A stretch of 7,097 nt of DNA from CAYTAP01 sp964435775 (GCA_964435775.1 CAYTAP010000157.1:1-7097), one strand, 5' to 3'; shown: positions 1 to 6,468, numbered from the stretch's first letter. A program made the numbers and translations. The notes: generated by a model not told the origin, from the letters alone.

Positions 1-1
1 G

Positions 2-2419
2 TGGTCCGATGGCCTGCACCAGGCGGTGGAAGCCAAGGAGCGCGTGACGATCAAGGAGGAGACGCAGACGCTGGCGACGATCACGCTGCAGAACTTCTTC
101 AAGTTGTACAAGGGACTGTCGGGCATGACCGGCACCGCCCAGACCGAGGCGGAGGAGTTTTCCAAGATTTACCGGCTGGAGGTGGTGGGGATTCCCACCA
201 ACCGTCCGATGATCCGCGATGACCGCCAGGATTTGGTGTTTCGCACGGAGCGGGAAAAGTGGGATGCGCTCATCGATGAAATCAAGGAAGAGAGCGGCAA
301 GGGTCGCCCCGTGCTCGTCGGCACGACCAGCGTTGAAAAGAGCGAGATGCTCTCGGCGATGCTGCTGCGGAAATATGGCATCGAGCATGAGGTACTCAAC
401 GCCAAGCAGCACGAGCGGGAGGCGAACATCGTCGAGCAGGCCGGTCAGCAGCACACCAACCCGCACAACGAGCAGGTCGGCAACGTCACGATCGCGACGA
501 ACATGGCCGGTCGCGGCACGGACATCAAACTCTCCCCCGGCGTTTTCTCGTCCGGCGGGCTGCATGTGATCGGCACCGAGCGGCACACCGCTCGGCGCAT
601 CGACAATCAGCTTCGCGGACGATCCGGGCGTCAGGGGGACGCCGGCTCGTCGCAGTTTTACGTGAGCCTGCAGGACGACCTGATGAAAATGTTCGCCGGC
701 GACTGGACGATCAAGGTCCTCGGCTGGCTGGGCATGCAGGAAGGGGAGGCGATTCAGGACAAACGGATCAGCAAGGGAATCCTGAACGCGCAGAAGAAGG
801 TGGAGGAGCGCAACTACCTGGCGCGCAAAAATCTGCTCGAATATGACGAGGTCAATGACTTTCACCGCACCTCGTTTTATGGAATGCGGCAGAAGGTCCT
901 GGAGGGGGAAAAGATTGATGATGTCATCTGGGGGATGATCGGCGAAGCGGTGGATGATGCGGTGGATCGTTATGTCACGAAGGATTATGTTTCCACGGTC
1001 ATCGCCGAATGGGCGCAGGCGAACTTCGGTTTCCAGATCGAGGCGGCCGAACTCAAGGGGATGCGACATTACGACGACTTGTGCGACTACATCCGCAACC
1101 AGGCCGAAGCCGAGGCCGACACCCGCATCGGGACCGATCTTCAGGAGTTTCTTGGCGAAGATGTCACGGATTCCAAGGGATGGGACACCAAGGGGATCTC
1201 ATCGTGGGCGATGAGCCGCTTTGGGATCAATCTGCCCCAGAGTCAGATTCGCAAGATGAACGCCGAGGAATTGCAGGAGACGATCCGACTGGCGGCGATC
1301 GAGCAGATCGACGAAAAGGATTGCTCGCCGATTCACAAGTATCTCGAGCCGCTGTACGCCGAGGGGGAGCTGGCCGAATGGGCGCGAAGCAAGTTCGCCA
1401 TCGAGCTGGATCCCCGCGAATTGCTCGAGGATGAGAAAAACCAGGTCCGCAAGAGCGCGTCAGCCATCGTGAAATTGATCGAACAGCGCGCCCGTCAGTC
1501 GTATGCGCGTCGGGAGATCGAATACCCGGTGGAGCATATCCTGACCCTGGCCGCCGGCGGCGCGGAGAACATCAACGACAACCCATACGCCGCCGAGTTC
1601 GTCCGCGCCTGGGCGCGGGCCAAGTATGGCGTCGAGCTGTCGGTCGACCACATCAAGGACTCGAGCGCGGCGAAGCTGCGCGAGGAGTTGATCGGATATC
1701 AGAGAAGTTTCCTGACCGAGGGCAGGCTTGAGGCCGACATTGACCGCATTCTGACCGAGGGCGGGAGCGATCGCACCAAAGTGATGCAGCTCTTCGCGGC
1801 GCGGTTCCCGATGCCGCCGGAGCCGGCGCTGTTGAAGAAAGACACCAAGCCCGTCGTCGAGCGGCCGCTGCGGGAGGAGTTGCTCTTCCGGTCGCGTCAC
1901 TTCCTGTTGCGCGAGCTGACCGATTTGGAGCAGTTCGTGCTCATTCAGATCCTCGACCAAAGCTGGAAGGATCATCTGTATGCGATGGACATGCTCAAGA
2001 GCAGCATCGGCCTGCAGGCGTTTGCCGTGCAGGACCCGCGGGTGCTGTACAAGAAGGAAGGGTACGAGTTCTTCGAGCAGATGATGGCCGGGGTGAGGGA
2101 CAAGGTGACGGATTTGATCTTCCGCGCCCGCGTGGTCGGTCAGGCGCAGGCCCGCAGCGCCTACCGTGAAACGGCGGCGGTCCATGAGGAATCCGGCGGC
2201 TACGGCGTGAGCGAAAACGTACGGATGACCAGCGATGTCGCCCAGGGAAGCCCGAGCGAGTTGCGGGAGGAGGCGAATGTCGGTTCGGGTGGCGGCGAGG
2301 ATTCCGGTCCCGCCGTGGCGACGATCGTTCGCGCCGAGCCTCGCGTCGGTCGCAACGATCCATGTCCGTGCGGGAGCGGCAAGAAATACAAGAAGTGTTG
2401 TGGCGCGAACGTCGCGTAG
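2..2419 (+). CDS. secA: Protein translocase subunit SecA, C-terminal part (5' end outside window)
   Basis: SecA is the ATPase motor that drives unfolded preproteins through the SecYEG channel at the cytoplasmic membrane. The frame is open from base 2, so the N-terminal part with NBD1 and most of the preprotein-binding region lies to the left; about 805 residues are visible. Numbering from the first visible Trp: DGLHQAVEAKE (3-13), GMTGTAQTEAEEF (41-53), NBD2 with PVLVGTTSVEKSE (about 103-115), ATNMAGRGTD (165-174), GTERHTARRIDNQLRGRSGRQGD (about 191-213, arginine-finger helicase motif), ARKNLLEYDEVN (about 274-285), then the scaffold/wing region, QILDQSWKDHLYAMDML (649-665), and a C-terminal zinc motif CxC-x8-CC inside RNDPCPCGSGKKYKKCCG. 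Between about 293 and 649 the protein is far longer than E. coli SecA and carries four W-A-x3-[FY]-[GA] repeats (Trp 337, 402, 460, 537). The C-terminal linker before the zinc motif is Gly/Ser/Glu-rich. Identity is certain; the expanded wing is the unusual part. Confidence 0.98.
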   Translation, partial: WSDGLHQAVEAKERVTIKEETQTLATITLQNFFKLYKGLSGMTGTAQTEAEEFSKIYRLEVVGIPTNRPMIRDDRQDLVFRTEREKWDALIDEIKEESGKGRPVLVGTTSVEKSEMLSAMLLRKYGIEHEVLNAKQHEREANIVEQAGQQHTNPHNEQVGNVTIATNMAGRGTDIKLSPGVFSSGGLHVIGTERHTARRIDNQLRGRSGRQGDAGSSQFYVSLQDDLMKMFAGDWTIKVLGWLGMQEGEAIQDKRISKGILNAQKKVEERNYLARKNLLEYDEVNDFHRTSFYGMRQKVLEGEKIDDVIWGMIGEAVDDAVDRYVTKDYVSTVIAEWAQANFGFQIEAAELKGMRHYDDLCDYIRNQAEAEADTRIGTDLQEFLGEDVTDSKGWDTKGISSWAMSRFGINLPQSQIRKMNAEELQETIRLAAIEQIDEKDCSPIHKYLEPLYAEGELAEWARSKFAIELDPRELLEDEKNQVRKSASAIVKLIEQRARQSYARREIEYPVEHILTLAAGGAENINDNPYAAEFVRAWARAKYGVELSVDHIKDSSAAKLREELIGYQRSFLTEGRLEADIDRILTEGGSDRTKVMQLFAARFPMPPEPALLKKDTKPVVERPLREELLFRSRHFLLRELTDLEQFVLIQILDQSWKDHLYAMDMLKSSIGLQAFAVQDPRVLYKKEGYEFFEQMMAGVRDKVTDLIFRARVVGQAQARSAYRETAAVHEESGGYGVSENVRMTSDVAQGSPSELREEANVGSGGGEDSGPAVATIVRAEPRVGRNDPCPCGSGKKYKKCCGANVA

Positions 2420-2668
2420 AGCGCGTTGACGCATGGAACGCATCTGCGAACGCCACCTATGAACGCAAGCGGCCGGCATGCGTCCTGCATGCCGGCCGGC
2501 TGTGCCTGCGACTCCTTTCGCACCGTCCGTGCGTTCGTCACGCGGGCGTGCGTGTCATCCATCCATCAGCATCCCGCCCGTCTTTGTCACTTGTACCATC
2601 GCGCGCTCCAAATGCCTCATGACGCGGACGTTCTCGCCAGGGCGCGCCCGACGCGGCGGCGGGGCCAT
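2420..2668. other. Intergenic region between convergent secA and HAD gene
   Basis: This stretch of about 250 bases separates the stop codons of two convergent genes. It holds one strong GC-rich hairpin (2470-2498, listed separately). Open frames cross it on both strands, but they have no family-like sequence and no plausible start. I see no other gene, RNA or binding site. Confidence 0.6.
2470..2498. terminator. GC-rich hairpin between convergent genes, possible bidirectional terminator
   Basis: A perfect 12-bp stem: CGGCCGGCATGC at 2470-2481 and its reverse complement GCATGCCGGCCG at 2487-2498, with a 5-nt loop (GTCCT). It begins 50 nt after the secA stop and lies about 170 nt past the HAD stop. 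No T-run follows on either strand, so it is not a textbook intrinsic terminator. The position between convergent genes suggests transcript termination or 3'-end protection, but that is inference. Confidence 0.45.
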
Positions 2669-3559
2669 TCAAACTCGCCGCTCAGCGCGGAGGGGATGCT
2701 CGGCGGCATGTTCGAGGTTATCGGCATCGATCAGTTCCTCAAGGAACACCGCCAGCCCATCGTCGACGTTGCGGCCGATGATCCGGTTGGCCGCCGCCAA
2801 TACTTCCGGCCGGGCGTTGCCCATCGCCACGCCAAGCCCGGCGCCGCGAATCATCGGCAGATCGTTCACATCGTCCCCGATGGCGATGACCTGATCGGCC
2901 AATACCTCGTGTGCGCGGGCCACATGCAGGACGCCCTCCCATTTGCTCACGGCGGGATCGAACACCTCCAACACCTCCACTTTCGCCTGGGGCACCTGCA
3001 GTACCTGGCACAGAACGCGCTCGCCGAATTGGTCGTCGAGCAGATGCTTGGCACGCCGCACCGCGTCCCCTTCGGCACAAACGCCCACGCGAATCGTGTG
3101 CGGATGGGCGTAATCCCCCAGCCGCCCGATGCCGCGAACGTCGGCCTGTGTCATTCTCATCCAGCCGGACGTTTCCCGGTTGAGCGGGATACCTTCGGAG
3201 ACGAGATAATCCACCCCCGCGGCCGGCGTGTCCTGCAGCGCCAGGACGGCGTGCCCGGCCTCCTCCAGAACCCCGCACACCTCACCCGCCAGACGCGACG
3301 CCATCATGGTTCTGTGCAGGGTGATCTCCCGCGCTGTGTCCATGACCAGCGCGCCGCCGACAAACACCGCCGGGGCGTGATGCGCGACCGAATCAATCAC
3401 CAGGCGGCTTTCCGTCCAGTTGCGTCCGGTGGCGAAGCAGATGAACAAACCCTTGTCCAGAGCGTGATGAACCGCCGCCCTGGTGCGCGGCGTCACGAGC
3501 CCTTCGGGGGAAAGGAGCGTTCCATCCAGATCAATCGCAACCATTCGGTAATTGTTCAT
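2669..3559 (-). CDS. Cof-type HAD-superfamily hydrolase (sugar or nucleotide phosphatase-like)
   Basis: A 296-residue haloacid-dehalogenase phosphatase of the Cof/type IIB class, presumably cytosolic and acting on a small phosphorylated metabolite; the substrate cannot be read from sequence. All four HAD motifs are visible, numbered from ATG 3559: motif I DLDGT (nucleophile Asp10, acid/base Asp12), motif II Thr44 in FATGR, motif III Lys206 in SKWEGV, motif IV GDDVND (Asp229, Asp233), which binds Mg2+. The stretch at about 80-190 between motifs II and III is the expected type II cap. Length fits the family (about 260-300). An in-frame GTG at 3601 would add 14 residues (start PAVWIDTPPCAS) that look unlike the family, whose members begin a few residues before DLDGT, so I prefer ATG 3559; ATG 3544 is also possible. 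No clear Shine-Dalgarno precedes any of these starts. The gene is convergent with secA and divergent from the Nudix gene, so it is probably transcribed alone. Confidence 0.92.
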   Translation of the reverse strand: MNNYRMVAIDLDGTLLSPEGLVTPRTRAAVHHALDKGLFICFATGRNWTESRLVIDSVAHHAPAVFVGGALVMDTAREITLHRTMMASRLAGEVCGVLEEAGHAVLALQDTPAAGVDYLVSEGIPLNRETSGWMRMTQADVRGIGRLGDYAHPHTIRVGVCAEGDAVRRAKHLLDDQFGERVLCQVLQVPQAKVEVLEVFDPAVSKWEGVLHVARAHEVLADQVIAIGDDVNDLPMIRGAGLGVAMGNARPEVLAAANRIIGRNVDDGLAVFLEELIDADNLEHAAEHPLRAERRV

Positions 3560-3719
3560 GTTGCTCGCGCAAGGGGGCGTGTCAATCCATACGGCTGGCA
3601 CCGTAGCGAGTTCTCGATTGATTTCAAATGGCGCAGCGCCGACCGACGGGTATATTCAGTTCATTGCCACTGAATTGCCACTGGTGCGCCATCACAGAGA
3701 AACAACCACTGATGAACCC

Positions 3720-3764
3720 AGATAAACGCGGATTCTCTCCATCTGTGTTCATCTGCGTTTATCT
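3720..3764. repeat. Short inverted repeat of a dispersed intergenic type
   Basis: The arms are AGATAAACGCGGAT (3720-3733) and ATCTGCGTTTATCT (3751-3764), which pair at 13 of 14 positions around a 17-nt centre. Flanking text (GATGAACCC before, GTTCATCTGCG inside) repeats the same words (GATGAAC/GTTCATC). From memory, sequences of this AGATAAACGC / GTTCATCTG type recur between genes in several environmental bacterial genomes, including planctomycetes. No mobile gene is associated here. Its role is unknown. Confidence 0.6.
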
Positions 3765-3843
3765 TCCGCTGTTCAAATCCATGTGGGATTGAATGACCAT
3801 GAACCGGCCAATTTCACCAGCGCACAATTTCCGGCGGCCCGGA

Positions 3844-3849
3844 TATAAT
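3844..3849 (+). promoter_or_regulatory. Possible -10 box upstream of the Nudix gene
   Basis: A perfect TATAAT lies 16 nt before ATG 3866. At a 17-nt spacing the -35 position (3821-3826, CGCACA) matches TTGACA only in its last three bases, and there is no TG extension. If used, transcription would start around 3856, giving a leader of only about 10 nt that just includes the GGGAG. Weak evidence. Confidence 0.35.
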
Positions 3850-3855
3850 GCCGTC

Positions 3856-3860
3856 GGGAG
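3856..3860 (+). promoter_or_regulatory. Shine-Dalgarno GGGAG that decides the Nudix start
   Basis: GGGAG ends 5 nt before ATG 3866, an ideal distance. The alternative upstream in-frame ATG at 3848 has no such site, so 3866 is the better start. Confidence 0.7.
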
Positions 3861-3865
3861 TACCC

Positions 3866-4429
3866 ATGAGTGATCGCGTGATTGAAAAGCAGGTGTTGTA
3901 CAAGGGGAGGAAGGTGCGCCTGGAGGTGCATCATGTGGAGGATGAGGAGACGGGGCAACGATTACAGCGGGAAGTCGTGGTGCATCGGGGGGCAGCGGTT
4001 ATTTTAGCGCTGCTGCCGGAGGATCGTGTCTTGCTTATCCGCAACCGCCGCCATGCCGTGGGCCAGCGATTGATTGAGCTGCCGGCCGGGACGTTGGAAA
4101 TCCAGGAAGACCCGATGAATTGCGCCGGGCGTGAGCTTCTGGAAGAGACCGGTTATCTGGCGGGCAAGCTGCGACCGCTGACGAGCTTCTTCACCTCGCC
4201 GGGCATCTTGACGGAAAAAATGTACGCGTTCCTCGCCTACAATCTGGAGAAATCGCACACGGCTCTGGAGGAGGGTGAAGACATTGAACTGCTGCCGACG
4301 GACATGGATGAAGCGATTGAAATGATCGCCGACGGACGGATCATCGACGGAAAAACGATCGCAACGCTGCTGTATTACAGGACATGTCCGCCGGCCATTG
4401 TTCCATACGGTCATGGGGATGACGAATGA
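3866..4429 (+). CDS. Nudix hydrolase, ADP-ribose pyrophosphatase-like
   Basis: A 187-residue cytosolic Nudix enzyme, most likely cleaving ADP-ribose or a similar nucleoside-diphosphate-X to AMP plus a phosphorylated product. The Nudix box is complete, running from Gly75 to Tyr97 (G-x5-E-x7-REUxEExGU: Gly75, Glu81, Arg89-Glu90, Glu93-Glu94, Gly96), with the metal-binding glutamates intact. Features of the ADPRase/NudF subgroup: ELPAGTLE before the box, TSPGILTEKMYAFLA (110-124) after it, and a C-terminal DGRIIDGKTIATLLYY (156-171). The N-terminal part (ERx-type beta strands, VLYKGRKVRLEVHHVE) also fits. Length is close to the usual 180-210. The start at 3866 is supported by a GGGAG 5 nt upstream; ATG 3848 would add six residues. 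It is divergent from the HAD gene and 192 nt upstream of the co-oriented M50 gene, so a shared transcript is possible but the long structured spacer argues against tight coupling. Exact substrate is uncertain. Confidence 0.94.
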   Translation: MSDRVIEKQVLYKGRKVRLEVHHVEDEETGQRLQREVVVHRGAAVILALLPEDRVLLIRNRRHAVGQRLIELPAGTLEIQEDPMNCAGRELLEETGYLAGKLRPLTSFFTSPGILTEKMYAFLAYNLEKSHTALEEGEDIELLPTDMDEAIEMIADGRIIDGKTIATLLYYRTCPPAIVPYGHGDDE

Positions 4430-4621
4430 AATTGGGACTGGTCAACATTTGTGGCCTTGCGCACGGCGCAATCAGAAATTGGAGGGCGTTGCTCCAGCAA
4501 CGCCGCGGCGTCGCGGGAGCGACGTCCTTTATCCATACGCATCGGCGACAAAGGTTGGCAACTCCCATGAAATTGCATCACGGGCGTTTGAACGCGCCAC
4601 GGGCTGATTTTCGAGTGTGAT
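4430..4621 (+). other. Hairpin-rich spacer before the M50 protease gene
   Basis: This 192-nt spacer contains four short hairpins: TTGCGC/GCGCAA (4457-4471, 3-nt loop), two tandem 20-nt hairpins (4485-4504 and 4507-4526, listed separately), and GCGT-TTGA-ACGC (4584-4595). ATGAAATTG occurs twice (4426-4434 and 4567-4575). A 64-codon frame opens at the ATGA overlapping the Nudix stop and closes just before the M50 ATG, but its Arg/His-rich sequence matches nothing I recognise. The region could be an untranslated leader, an attenuator or simply palindromic repeat DNA. Confidence 0.5.
4485..4526. repeat. Two tandem 20-nt tetraloop hairpins, 22-nt period
   Basis: Hairpin 1 (4485-4504) is GGCGTTGC - TCCA - GCAACGCC, a perfect 8-bp stem. 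Hairpin 2 (4507-4526) is GGCGTCGC - GGGA - GCGACGTC, an 8-bp stem with one G-T wobble and a GNRA-type loop. Two bases separate them. The stems are the same except for a T-A to C-G exchange in the sixth pair, where both sides changed, and the wobble in the second pair. The loops differ completely. Confidence 0.7.
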
Positions 4622-5665
4622 ATGGCGTGGGAAGACCGTTCTTATTCTCGCAGCCACAGCGGCGCCTCGGGCAACCCGCTCATGTGGCTGTTGACCGGAT
4701 CAGTGTCAATCGGCACATGGTTCGGCATTCACGTTCGCCTTCATGCGTCGATGCTCCTCTTCGCGGCGATCGTTCTCATCTTCCCCGGCATCTTCGGCGG
4801 GCCGCTGAACGCGGTCATTCTAAACGTCGTCCTCTTCGGCGTCGTTTTGCTCCATGAGTTCGGGCACTGCTTCGCCTCCCGGTGGGTGGGTGGCGATCCG
4901 CGCGAGATCATCCTGACCCCCATCGGCGGGCTGGCGATGGCCGATGCCCCCCACCGTCCCTGGCCGACGTTCTTCACGGTCCTCGGCGGGCCACTGGTCA
5001 ATGTCCTGATCTGCATCATCACGGGCGCGGCATTGATGCTGATGGGTGTCGCCGTGATTCCCTGGAACCTGCTCGGCATGCACAGCGCGTGGATTCCTAC
5101 GAACGGAATGGTCATCACCGCGCTCTGGTTTATCTTCGCGACGAGTTGGGCGCTGCTCCTGTTCAACCTCTGGCCGATCTTTCCACTTGATGGGGGGCAA
5201 CTGCTCCAATCACTCCTCTGGTGGAGGATCGGGTACTATAAGGCGACGCTCTTCGCGTGCGTCACCGGCATGATCGGCGCGGTCATCATGGCGATGCTGG
5301 GGATCGCCACGGGGGCGCTCCTGCTCCTGTTCATCGCGGTATCCGGGTTCATCACCTGCTACGCCCTGCGGCGGGATCTGCTCGCGCAGGGGCGATGGGC
5401 ATTCGAGGATGAAATGGACTTCAGCGCATCGCTGGCGCCCGATCCGGTCGTCAAGGGAAAAACGCTCAGCCGCCGGGCGGTCAAGCAGGCGCGCAAACTG
5501 CTCGCCCGCGAACATGCCGAGCAGGAGCAGATCGATTCAATCCTCGCCAAAGTGTCGGCCAGCGGCATGCAAAGCCTCACCCGCGCCGAGCGCAAGGCCC
5601 TGCACCGCGCAACCGCGCGCAAGCGCAGCGACGAACTCGAAATGACCCACCACCGATCCGTCTGA
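4622..5665 (+). CDS. Site-2-protease-like M50 zinc metalloprotease with DUF6576-like C-terminal tail
   Basis: A 347-residue integral membrane protease that would cut substrates inside or next to the cytoplasmic membrane. The zinc site is complete: HEFGH (His78, Glu79, His82) and NLWPIFPLDGG (182-192) with the third ligand Asp190; GGPLVN (122-127) is the conserved S2P GPxxN segment. Hydrophobic segments lie at about 43-60, 63-86, 118-146, 163-184, 210-228 and 230-248. No PDZ or CBS domain is visible. The C-terminal 100 residues are soluble and charged; about 300-335 (EQIDSILAKVSASGMQSLTRAERKAL pattern) resembles DUF6576, a short segment known to me from the ends of rhomboid proteases. The N-terminus (MAWEDRSYSR, then NPLMWLL) looks family-like, which supports ATG 4622 although no good Shine-Dalgarno precedes it. 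It follows the Nudix gene by 192 nt and converges on the DedA gene. Protease identity is strong; the substrate is unknown and the tail assignment is from memory. Confidence 0.94.
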   Translation: MAWEDRSYSRSHSGASGNPLMWLLTGSVSIGTWFGIHVRLHASMLLFAAIVLIFPGIFGGPLNAVILNVVLFGVVLLHEFGHCFASRWVGGDPREIILTPIGGLAMADAPHRPWPTFFTVLGGPLVNVLICIITGAALMLMGVAVIPWNLLGMHSAWIPTNGMVITALWFIFATSWALLLFNLWPIFPLDGGQLLQSLLWWRIGYYKATLFACVTGMIGAVIMAMLGIATGALLLLFIAVSGFITCYALRRDLLAQGRWAFEDEMDFSASLAPDPVVKGKTLSRRAVKQARKLLAREHAEQEQIDSILAKVSASGMQSLTRAERKALHRATARKRSDELEMTHHRSV

Positions 5666-5674
5666 AGCGCCTTT

Positions 5675-5742
5675 GGATTTTCGATTTTTGATTTGCGATT
5701 TTCGATTTCAATCAAAAATCACAAATCGAAAATCGAAAATCC
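5675..5742. repeat. AT-rich heptamer inverted repeat between convergent stop codons
   Basis: Two 32-nt arms (5675-5706 and 5711-5742) around a TTCA loop pair at 29 of 32 positions. The arms are built of 7-nt units GATTTTC/GATTTTT/GATTTGC. It starts 10 nt after the last base of the M50 stop and ends 10 nt before the DedA stop codon, so it fills the gap symmetrically. A long hairpin here could end or protect both transcripts. It differs sharply in composition from the GC-rich genes around it and is related to the copy at 6575-6670. Confidence 0.85.
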
Positions 5743-5751
5743 CTCCCCCTT

Positions 5752-6459
5752 TCACCCCGGCTCGGCGGGATTCGCGGCCGTGGTTTGGGCGGCCTGCGCT
5801 TCACTCTTGGCCCGTCGGCGGGCGAGGAGGAACTCGACGATCATTGGCACGAGACTGATGGCGATGATGACGAGGATGACGATCTCGAAGTGCGTCTTGA
5901 CGAACTCGATCCCCCCCATCAGGTATCCCGCGCCCATGCAGACCGTCACCCACGCGATGGCGCCGATCACGTTGTAGATGAAAAACCGGGGGTAGCTCAT
6001 GACGCCGATTCCCGCGACGAACGGCGCGAACGTCCGGACGATCGGCACGAAGCGGGCGATGATGATCGTCTTGCCGCCGTATTTTTCATAAAAGGCGTGG
6101 GCGCGAAGCAGATGCTTTTTGTTAAGCAGCTTGGAATCCTCGCGCCGAAAGACGGCCGGGCCCAGGCGATGGCCGACCCAGTAGTTGACCGCATCCCCCA
6201 GGATCGCCGCGACGATGAGGAGCAAGGCCAGCGTCGGCAGATGAATCGGGCTGGCCGGATGCGCCGCCAGCGCCCCGGCGGCGAACAGCAGCGAATCGCC
6301 GGGAAGAAACGGCGTGACGACCAGCCCCGTCTCGGCGAACAGGATCAGAAAGAGCACCCCATACAGCTTCCAAAGCCCGATGAACGCGATCATCGACTGC
6401 CACTTGGCGTCATCGCCCAGGTGGCGGAGAAGGTCGATCAGCCTGTGAAAAAACTCCAT
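5752..6459 (-). CDS. DedA/VTT-family integral membrane protein
   Basis: A 235-residue inner-membrane protein of the DedA (SNARE-associated/VTT) family. Members support membrane homeostasis and envelope integrity, proton-dependent transport, and in some cases recycling of undecaprenyl phosphate or phospholipid flipping. Signature segments: FAETGLVVTPFLPGDSLLF (41-59), GDAVNYWVGHRLG (88-100), YEKYGGKTIIIARFVPIVRTFAPFVAGIG (124-152) and IGAIAWV (165-171). Glu43, Asp55, Arg136 and Arg142 line up with the acidic and arginine residues reported as essential in E. coli YqjA/YghB. Hydrophobic stretches lie at about 32-66, 75-98, 130-153, 158-182 and 190-213; the tail (214-235) is hydrophilic and Ala/Glu-rich. 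ATG 6459 is supported by GGAG 5 nt upstream and by length (usual 200-220). The gene stands alone on its strand, flanked on both sides by related heptamer repeats. Family is secure; which substrate it moves is not. Confidence 0.95.
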   Translation of the reverse strand: MEFFHRLIDLLRHLGDDAKWQSMIAFIGLWKLYGVLFLILFAETGLVVTPFLPGDSLLFAAGALAAHPASPIHLPTLALLLIVAAILGDAVNYWVGHRLGPAVFRREDSKLLNKKHLLRAHAFYEKYGGKTIIIARFVPIVRTFAPFVAGIGVMSYPRFFIYNVIGAIAWVTVCMGAGYLMGGIEFVKTHFEIVILVIIAISLVPMIVEFLLARRRAKSEAQAAQTTAANPAEPG

Positions 6460-6464
6460 TGCAG

Positions 6465-6468
6465 CTCC
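6465..6468 (-). promoter_or_regulatory. Shine-Dalgarno of the DedA gene
   Basis: GGAG on the - strand, 5 nt before ATG 6459, fixes the start. No convincing -35/-10 pair is visible further upstream; TAGTAT (- strand of 6486-6491) matches a -10 box only partly. Confidence 0.65.

Larger units (their letters stand above)
3560..3865. other. Divergent intergenic region between HAD and Nudix genes
   Basis: About 306 bases that should carry the promoters of both neighbours. It holds a nested stem structure (3628-3692), a 10-nt direct repeat ATTGCCACTG (3663-3672 and 3674-3683), a dispersed-type inverted repeat (3720-3764), a perfect TATAAT (3844-3849), and the Nudix Shine-Dalgarno. An alternative Nudix ATG at 3848 falls in it. 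No gene is supported. Confidence 0.6.

Noticed and set aside
1460..2479. 339-codon - strand frame opposite secA
   Set aside because: It is antisense to an unmistakable SecA sequence and has no recognisable domain.
3560..3601. N-terminal extension of the HAD protein from GTG 3601
   Set aside because: The 14 added residues are not family-like and no Shine-Dalgarno precedes the GTG; ATG 3559 places DLDGT at the usual distance from the start.
2426..3673. Long + strand open frame of 415 codons across the HAD gene
   Set aside because: It lies antisense to a gene with all four HAD motifs and has His/Arg/Pro-rich low-information sequence. It is a shadow of GC-rich coding DNA.
3663..3683. 10-nt tandem ATTGCCACTG
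   Set aside because: Only two copies and a short unit, so it can arise by simple slippage; noted within the intergenic entry but not treated as an element.
5673..5858. Short frames encoding FDFRF-like repeats over the heptamer elements (also at 6512-6703)
   Set aside because: These peptides are translations of the GATTTTC heptamer DNA repeat, not genes.
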